Part shown: positions 39,575 to 45,339 of the stretch, in pieces
How the letters are laid out: every line of letters begins with the position of its first letter
Numbering within the stretch: the stretch's first letter is position 1
From: Chara braunii
Taxonomy: Eukaryota > Streptophyta > Charophyceae > Charales > Characeae
Reading direction: 5' to 3'
Length of the DNA: 45,339 nucleotides
Assembly (NCBI GenBank): GCA_003427395.1
Contig: BFEA01000174.1
Span: forward strand, 2,604,192-2,649,530
Translations under genes and position numbers: made by a program
The notes under the pieces: model-generated
The model's input: only the letters and a program-made list of their open reading frames with translations
The model's database searches: none
Told to the model about the DNA's origin: nothing

Positions 39575-40240
39575 TTAACTTTTCTTTCCTTTCCTTTTGA
39601 TCATTGTAGGGATCAGGTCAGGGTCTCTGAAGATGAACTTACAAAGTGTTGACCCTGATACCATATCATGAACTCTTGAATCATCCATCTCTAATATCTC
39701 ATAGACTTTGCCTTCTGCTTCGTCTGTACTTATGTAGAGACCGAACCATCTAGGCTTCAATCGTTTGGTCCATTGGGTGTCAAGGGAATTATCAAAGAGG
39801 AGGACAACGTCACCAACCTTCAGTTTCATTTTTCTTATATATTTTTTCTTGTTCCATCTCTCTTGGTTTGATAACATGTTGGTTGTCATGCTCTCTACAA
39901 CATCCATTACTGCTTGATCAACCTCTAATATATATCTCATTTTGATCTGAAGAAGCTCTGAGATAGAATATTCTTTGTCGCTCTCTTGACTTGACCACGT
40001 TCTGATTATACTCTCAATAGGCAGAGTAGCATATCGACTATACCACAGAGTGAATGAAGCATATCCAGTAGTTCTTTTGACATTGATGTTGTCAGCATAA
40101 ACTGCAGCTCTCAATACTTTTGGCCAATTACCGAGGCTCCCTTCACACCATTTAGCCAATGAATCTTTCAAAGTCATGTGACCTCTCTCGACAGGTGCGT
40201 TTGCTTGAGGATGATAGGTGGTTATACCGAAATCAGACAC
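39575..40240 (-). pseudogene. Integrase end and C-terminal domain, element C
   Basis: The 221-residue frame begins just before TTYHPQANAPVERGHMTL, which carries the catalytic Glu (PVERGH). LRAAVYADNINVKRTTGY and ASFTLWYSR correspond to the 'ADR...TTG.SPF.L.YG' stretch. KLKVGDVVLLFDNSLDTQWT followed by KRLKPRWFGLY is the C-terminal domain of this lineage. It ends with a Lys/Arg tail and TAA at 39575. There is no chromodomain. The piece with the second Asp lies upstream in another frame. Confidence 0.8.
39579..39598 (-). other. Possible polypurine tract of element C
   Basis: The minus strand reads AAAAGGAAAGGAAAGAAAAG, twenty purines that overlap the last codons of the integrase frame. Position fits a polypurine tract, but no LTR edge can be confirmed next to it. 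Confidence 0.45.
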
Positions 40241-40400
40241 CCAGTCTGAGAGTGGTTCTTCTTAAGATCTCATTCTTGAATTCAGATTCTCTGTCAGAAA
40301 CAAACTCTCTGATAAAGGGGTATCTGAGATAGACTTCCTCTATCCAGTCAACCACTTCCTTAGATGTCTTCCTCTTCAGAGCCTTCGCCTCAACATATCC
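40241..40400 (-). pseudogene. Integrase core segment with second aspartate, element C
   Basis: In a frame of its own the minus strand reads VEAKALKRKTSKEVVDWI, then YPFIREFVSDRESEFKNEIL. The Asp of VSDRESEF is the second catalytic residue. Frameshifts at about 40250 and 40395 detach it from the Asp-1 and Glu segments. This short piece has no start codon of its own. Confidence 0.75.
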
Positions 40401-40952
40401 TTAAAAAATATCTTTCATGTTCAGTATGTATCTTATACCGCCGTTGCCTAGAGGCATGGTGATGAGATCCAAGTGGACTCGGCTGCCTAACGCTACCAGG
40501 ATAGTAGGAAGTAAAGACCCAATCATCCTTGTTGTAGACCTTTTTTGACACAACACACAAGACTTACAAAATATGTAAATCGTGTCCCTCATGCCATACA
40601 AGAAATACAGTTTAACTGTCTTAGAGTAGGTTGCCTCAACAACTCTATGACCACCAACAACCCCCTCATGTAGGGCAACAATTATTTGTAGTTGTCTTTC
40701 TTTCCCACATACAACTCTTAGTGGAGGTTGACCTCCCTTGCCGTCCAAAAAAAGATGCCCTCTCTTTTGTCTGAACTTCCTCCTTGAATTTTTGCAGTAG
40801 TATTCTTTTAGCTGTTCTCTTTCAATCTTCTTCTCTATCTCTTGATAAATTTCATCACATTCTTTAAAGATTAATGATATCTCTTCTTCTTTCTTTTCAA
40901 CCTCTTCTTCATTCCTTAAGCCGGAACTCTCTCCTAGTTCATGAGCAGCCAC
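40401..40952 (-). pseudogene. Integrase zinc-binding domain and first aspartate, element C
   Basis: After a charged helix (EEISLIFKECDEIYQEIEKK) the frame has LHEGVVGGHRVVEATYSK, then YIFCKSCVLCQKRS: H-x5-H and C-x2-C, the HHCC zinc module. SRVHLDLITMPLG follows with the first catalytic Asp. The frame ends with ILNMKDIF at a stop near 40400. The N-terminal third is a linker from RNase H. All four metal ligands are retained. Confidence 0.8.
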
Positions 40953-41279
40953 AAGTGCTGCATTGACCTTAACATACCAGTCGTTCGACTCTTCCTCTTC
41001 TTCTTTCTCAAGAATTAATTTATAAACATAAGCTTCAGGGATTTTCCCCTAGTTGTCTCTCTCCTCATGCCATAAGTTCCATTTATAGAAACTTGGCGCC
41101 TTATAAGTTTTATCGTCTTCTTCATTCAAGAAATTATCAACATAGGCAGATTCCTCAATCGTCTCATTAATATGTTCATCTTCTTATTTTCTCCATTCAA
41201 TTCGACTTAGGCCATCTACTCGGTTCTTTTCAGTAGGGATCTTTTCCAGTTTAAAATCAAAAGTTTAGATAAAGACAAT

Positions 41280-41714
41280 TCAACTGCTTACCGTTGGATC
41301 CACTAGTTGATGCTTTTTAATAGCACCAATCACAACAGATGCATCAGTCCCCATGAATCCCATGATGAATTTTCTTCCAAGTACACAGTATCTGAAGCAG
41401 ATGAGGCAATGGATGATTGTCAGTAACTCTTTTCTAAACTGGGTGTAGCCTTTTTCTGTAGAATTAATAGTTCTACTCTCAAATCTCAGGGGTCCCTCTT
41501 TTTCATCCCCATCTTTCTGGATAAGTATACCACCAAGAGCGACTAGTCCCTCATCCACCTCGATGATGAAGGATCTTCCTCCCTCATCATCGTAGAAAGA
41601 CACCTCCAATAGTGCACCTCTATCTTTTAAATTTTCTTGTAAAGTTTCTACAACAATCTGTTTTTTTTTAGTCTAAGATAAGTCAGCCCCTTGTTTCACC
41701 ATCTCTCTTAGAGG
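41280..41714 (-). pseudogene. RNase H domain, element C
   Basis: Upstream (about 41615-41710) another frame reads LREMVKQGADL, the connection segment. The main frame has FIIEVDEGLVALGGILIQ (Asp), RTINSTEKGYTQFRKELLTI (Glu) and FMGTDASVVIGAIK (Asp). This is the RNase H order of Ty3/gypsy pol. The frame ends at 41280, near the former junction to the integrase linker. The linker at 40953-41279 is decayed. Confidence 0.7.
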
Positions 41715-42440
41715 TTATGCAAGAGTTGCAAAATGAGGAATGAAAATCCTCCAGAACCCACAGACACCAAAAACGTTTCTGACGTCTGTCACTCGCTTGA
41801 ATGGTAGAGGCCAGTTCAAAATTTTATCTATCTTCTTGGGGTCAGGGCTCCTGCCCTTGGAGAAACATCTGAAGTCCAAGATGGTTACCTCTGCTTCAAA
41901 GAGAAGGGACTTTGGCCCACGTGCAGTCATCTTGTATTTCTGAGGTCTCTCTATGACCATCTTTACTCCTTCAGCATATTCCCAGACAAACTTTCTGACT
42001 TCATCAGCGACCAAAGTCTCATCTCTTACTATGGGTCCCTTCACAGGGTTATCATCAATGTAAGGACTAGTTATCTTAGGAGAGATGTCCTGCATGACTT
42101 GGATCATATCCCTCTTAACCACTGCCATATCATTGGTCCAACCTTGAGGTACAACACATATTTTAATGAGGTCCCTCGGCGTGTGCATAGCAGTTATTCG
42201 TCGGCTAGTGAGATCAATGAGAAACTGATCATAACCAGAATATAAATCAATTAAGGAATAAATGCATCGACCAGCAAAGGATTCAGAAAGGAGATCAGCA
42301 TTAGGGAGACTACCTGCATCACGTACCGTTATTGAGTTGAGTTTATGAAGATTTTGTATCCACCTCAGTCCACCCCCTTGTTTCTAGAAACAAAACCAGT
42401 GATTAGCATACAGACCATCAGCAGGTGAAACAACATTGGA
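41715..42440 (-). pseudogene. Reverse transcriptase, element C
   Basis: In the right part (42190-42440, other frames) the sequence reads ADGLYANHWFCF, GGLRWIQNLHKLNSITVRDA and SLIDLYSGYDQFLIDL with the first catalytic Asp. The frame 41715-42188 continues with AMHTPRDLIKICVVPQGWTN and SPYIDDNPVKGP; YIDD lies at 42051-42062. Thumb landmarks are LLFEAEVTILDFRCFSKG and VRNVFGVCGFWRIFIPHF. Catalytic residues are present, but at least two frameshifts and several stops occur before 42188. Confidence 0.8.
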
Positions 42441-42883
42441 GACAATCTTCTTGTCAAGATACTTTACTACCTCTGCTTCTTCCTTCAGGCATACTTGGTT
42501 GGTATGTCATTCCACGAGATATGATCAACTGTCCAGATCTTTGCGATCTTAATCATATTCACATCCCACCGCCCTCTTTCTTCATCATTAAAAGAGAATG
42601 CTCCAGAGAACTTTTGACACACTTTGAAGATATATTATTTTTCTTTAGGCAAAATAAATTGATCTGACCGTACCTTCATTGTGTCAAATCTTTCCCTAGT
42701 GACTCTGTTCCCCAATTTTGCAGACTCCCTGGTTTAATGATCCTCCTTCTTTCTTCAGCGCTTCGTCATAATTTTTTTCAATTAGGACTATCACCAGGTT
42801 CTTCTTCACCCCCTTTGGCTTGTATTTTTTTTTAAACCAGTGACTATTTTCCTAAAAAAAGATGATTTGCTGCAATTTTAATT
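42441..42883 (-). pseudogene. Decayed protease-RT linker, element C
   Basis: Fragments in mixed frames (for example KGVKKNLVIVLIEKNYDEAL) suggest the polyprotein linker between protease and RT. There is no open frame of useful length on the minus strand. Confidence 0.4.
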
Positions 42884-43480
42884 TTATTTTTCACCCTTAG
42901 CAGTTTCAACAGCCTTCTTAAATACTTCAAATTTTTCATCCTCATCTTTGAGTTTGTCAAAAACTTTCAGCATCTTTGGAATCTGATTAATATCAACGGA
43001 GACTTCCTCCTGAACTTTTTGTTTGTTTTTTCCTTTTATCTTCCTTATCTTTTCACCGGATTTTTTCATTCTGATTGAGTTGGTTGATATCTTATGCTTA
43101 TGATGATGGGATATACAAACCATAAGGATCTGTTTCTGTGCAGTCTCCGGGTCTTGTAAGCCAATCCAGGATGACCCTTCATGACTGAAGAACTGGACAA
43201 CTTTTATCCTGTGTAAGAAAGGAGTGCCCAGATTGCAATCATGGTCTAGGTCCGGCACCACAAATCTCAATAGTTCAACTGACATCATCCCAACCTTAAT
43301 AGGCAAATTATTAATGAACCCAGCAACAAAGAGTTCTCCAACAATATTACTTAGTACTTGCCTCGTGGGCCTATCAATTGTCAAATCGCAGATTTTCATT
43401 GTCTTATGAGAGATAGGTATCATTTCCGCTCCAACGTCCACTAACGCTCGGATTTTTACCTGATTAATGTAGATAGTTAA
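42884..43480 (-). pseudogene. Aspartic protease, element C
   Basis: Reading on from the upstream frame, the minus strand has YINQVKIRALVDVGAEMIPI. This is a retropepsin-like active-site loop with Val after the Asp (DVG rather than DSG or DTG). LDHDCNLGTPFLHRIKVVQF is the second conserved motif ('ILG..FL'). HEGSSWIGLQDPETAQKQIL and a Lys-rich tail follow (KIRKIKGKNKQKVQEE). An in-frame TGA at about 43482 separates it from the upstream frame. Whether DVG is functional is doubtful. Confidence 0.7.
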
Positions 43481-43483
43481 ATA

Positions 43484-44314
43484 TCAACAGTCCATGGTTG
43501 TAAATCTCATCTTACATCCAGGTAAGGTTCTGTTGATTTGGTTGGGGAGGATTGATCTTAGGTAATTAACTCTCATCATTTTCTTCTCAATTAACTTTTT
43601 GAGTTCCTCTCTCGACTTCGGTGCTAACGTCATTGCCTCCTTGAAAGACAAGGTCACTTCTGTTTCTTCTAACATTTTAGAAATTACATCCGTAATTACA
43701 GTTTCATCTTCCAACTCACTCTTGAGGATAAATTTGTTCTTCTTCTCTTGCGCACTCTTCTTAAATCGAAGGTCTGTTTTTTTATCATCAAGAATGTCAA
43801 TTATTGTCTCTTCGGTCTTTCTTCTCCTCTTTTCCTCTATCATTTGTGACGTAAAACGTACTTGCAGATTTCTCACTTCTCGAAGCAGTGAACTGGGTTT
43901 GATGATGAGTTCTGGTGGTAGATCAGCCTCAAAAGATATCATGTTGGCCGAACAAGAGAGCTCGCTAGGGGAAAATGTCACTAGCTCAGACGAAATTCGA
44001 GAAGCTGAACGCTCCCCTAACGATAATCCACTTTTAAAAACGTCATCAGACATGTTTTCTACTAGAGTTAGAGACTGTAGAGACAATTCAATCAGTAAAA
44101 GAAAGTCGTCAGTTTTTTGTACAAACTCTTGAGGCAATTCACCAACGAGGAGGTGAACACTCACATTGACTTTTCTCTTCTTTTTCTTCATTTTTCCTTC
44201 TTCATGTTTAAGGGCAAAAAATCTCATACCTCCAGGATGTCTGGGATCCAGTTTGTTCGATGAACTGTCACAGACATGACCCATTGCATCCTTCTTAGCC
44301 ACCTCACTTTTCAC
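43484..44314 (-). pseudogene. Gag-Pol linker region, element C
   Basis: A 276-residue open frame after the zinc knuckle, with charged and Ser-rich segments (KMKKKKRKVNVSVHLLVGEL, SSELVTFSPSELSCSANMIS, EEKRRRKTEETIIDILDDKK). I recognise no domain. By position it links nucleocapsid and protease. It ends at TTMDC before the TGA that precedes the protease. It overlaps the frame of the knuckle region by four bases. Confidence 0.55.
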
Positions 44315-44625
44315 ATCCTCCTCTTGAGGTTTACAATAGGTGGTAGTATTATCTCTTTCACCACAATAATAACAGACAAACTCTTCCTTGGGCGTTTATC
44401 ATACTTTCTTATTTCCATGTTCCTTTTTCTACCATTTCCTCCATTCCTTCTCGACTTGGAGGAATCTCCTCTTTTACTATAATTATCATCATCATCATCA
44501 TCTTCTGCATCTTCACTTTCAACCTTCTTCTTTATTTTCTCATCTGCAGCATGATTAACAAACATGTAATTGGTTATAACCCGTTGAATGAGATTTTCAA
44601 TACTCAAATTGTTCCCTCTGCTCAT
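44311..44625 (-). pseudogene. Gag C-terminus with variant zinc knuckle, element C
   Basis: The open frame MSRGNNLSIENLIQRVITNY has an acidic run (EDAEDDDDDDNYSKRG) and a basic run, as in Gag ends. In the neighbouring frame, at about 44330-44385, the minus strand reads EEFVCYYCGERDNTTTYCKP. This is C-x2-C-x4-N-x4-C, a CCHC knuckle in which the His is Asn (codon AAT). A frameshift within the basic run brings this into register. An in-frame TAG at about 44630 separates it from the capsid. Confidence 0.65.
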
Positions 44626-44631
44626 ACCATT

Positions 44632-45018
44632 CTAAGTCTCCCAGTCTTTAGCCAGTGTACTGATCTGATCCATTGACCACTTTTTGTGTGAGACCGTAGG
44701 TAGAGCTCTAACTATTGCAACCATTTCATCCCATTTGAGAGGGTACTGTTGATTGAGAACGGTCTGTCTCTCATTATCTGTAAAATTAGTAAAAAAAATA
44801 TGACATCTCTGAGCCTCATCCAAATATGAAATTTTTCTGGCTGTCCTGATAAATGTCTGGAGAAAAACATTGAAAGTGTCGTACTTAGCTCTTCTGATGT
44901 TGAGAAGATCCTTGGTGGTGGTTGGGATAAAGTCTTTCTCAAATTCTCTCTTCATCCTCTCTTTGACTTCTTCCCATGTTGTAGCCCCTTCCATCAACTC
45001 TTGGACAACCAACCTCGA
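44632..45018 (-). pseudogene. Gag capsid fragment, element C, truncated at rDNA
   Basis: The frame has VVQELMEGATTWEEVKERMK, REFEKDFIPTTTKDLLNIRR, YDTFNVFLQTFIRTARKISY, HIFFTNFTDNERQTVL and MDQISTLAKDWET. This is the helix order of the retrotransposon Gag family (W..... RF, then a 'V..Y...F' helix). The open frame continues to 45096, but its first 26 codons (45019-45096) are antisense 28S rRNA, so the Gag N-terminus is missing. The apparent Met start inside rRNA has no meaning. Confidence 0.75.
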
Positions 45019-45093
45019 GCGATGGTCCCAACGGATGTTGACGCAATGTGATTTCTGCCCAGTTCTCTGAATGTCAAAGTGAAGAGATTCAAC

Positions 45094-45149
<56 letters not shown>

Positions 45150-45150
45150 T

Positions 45151-45193
<43 letters not shown>

Positions 45194-45215
45194 TACTATC
45201 CCTATCTACCATCCT

Positions 45216-45247
<32 letters not shown>

Positions 45248-45253
45248 GAATCG

Positions 45254-45289
<36 letters not shown>

Positions 45290-45339
45290 TCGACTCTGTG
45301 AAATGACTTGAGAGGTGTAGAATAAGTGGGAGCCTTATG
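45019..45339 (+). rRNA. 28S (large subunit) rRNA gene, internal fragment
   Basis: From GCGATGGTCC onward the plus strand matches the highly conserved large-subunit segment with GACGCAATGTGATTTCTGCC, GGTAAACGGCGGGAGTAACT, CTCTTAAGGTAGCCAAATGC, GTGACGCGCATGAATGGATT and GACCCTGTTGAGCTTGACTC. TTGTGAAATGACTTGAGAGG-like wording near the end is the green-plant form. The fragment starts abruptly at the element C junction and runs off the window. Several differences from the plant consensus are C/T or G/A changes (for example near 45190-45215), so a decayed copy is possible. Confidence 0.93.
45131..45146 (+). other. Conserved 28S insertion site of R2-type elements, unoccupied
   Basis: TTAAGGTAGCCAAATG is the target of R2 non-LTR retrotransposons in animals (cut after TTAAGG, at 45136/45137). 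Here it is uninterrupted. It lies 118 bases from the element C junction. Confidence 0.85.

Larger units (their letters stand above)
39575..45018 (-). mobile_element. Ty3/gypsy retrotransposon C (different lineage, LTRs not seen)
   Basis: From right to left the minus strand carries Gag capsid, a variant zinc knuckle, protease, RT, RNase H and integrase. The pol motifs (SLIDLYSGYDQF, VLPQGWTN-like, YIDD, LFDNSLDTQWTKRL) differ clearly from the chromoviruses A and B, and no chromodomain follows the integrase. Its base composition is AT-richer. The 5' end is abruptly replaced by 28S rRNA sequence at 45019, so leader, primer site and 5' LTR are missing. Many stops and shifts break it. Confidence 0.85.

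Noticed and set aside
45019-45339. R2-type rDNA retrotransposon
   Set aside because: The adjacent element has gypsy Gag, protease and integrase, lies at a different position, and the R2 site is intact.

Overview
This window is eukaryotic, repeat-dominated nuclear DNA with no convincing single-copy host protein gene. The 28S rRNA fragment at the right end has a green-plant-type sequence. The retroelements use a plant-style initiator-Met tRNA primer site, and two of them end in chromodomains, as plant chromoviruses do. The gag and pol families resemble those I recall from charophyte algae. My best guess is a streptophyte alga such as Chara braunii. The species is inference; the repeat identities rest on motifs read in the sequence.

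Layout. (1) 1-8086, minus strand: Ty3/gypsy chromovirus A, with an edge of its 3' LTR at the window start, broken pol and gag, a long low-complexity leader, a primer site, and a 5' LTR that carries two assembly duplications around single Ns. (2) 8895-10330, plus strand: the 3' half of a decayed L1-type LINE. (3) 10966-11113 and 20077-22980, plus strand: the 5' half of a second L1-type LINE (ORF1, endonuclease, RT up to the FADD motif). It is split by (4) 11114-20071, plus strand: Ty3/gypsy chromovirus B, with two LTRs, primer site, polypurine tract and a perfect 5-bp target duplication (CGGGG). (5) 23.0-39.5 kb: AT-richer DNA without recognisable genes, but rich in structure. It holds degenerate tandem repeats, a 39-bp-period array, an 826-bp fold-back, a 273-bp hairpin, a 145-bp inverted repeat with extra direct copies, and several minisatellites. 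(6) 39575-45018, minus strand: Ty3/gypsy element C, from a different pol lineage, with no identifiable LTR. (7) 45019-45339, plus strand: part of a 28S rRNA gene, joined directly to the capsid region of element C.

How the parts relate. Nothing here looks like a working operon or pathway. It is a layered graveyard: LINEs first, chromovirus B inserted into one of them, then point decay and indels in all coding regions. All three LTR elements have lost functions: A has no second integrase aspartate, B reads YLDG at the RT active site, and C has Asn for His in its zinc knuckle. The items most worth following up are the 28S/gag junction at 45018/45019, the fold-back and hairpin elements at 28.8, 32.3 and 37.9 kb, the 13-residue-periodic array at 27.3 kb, and the poly-C tract in LINE ORF1.
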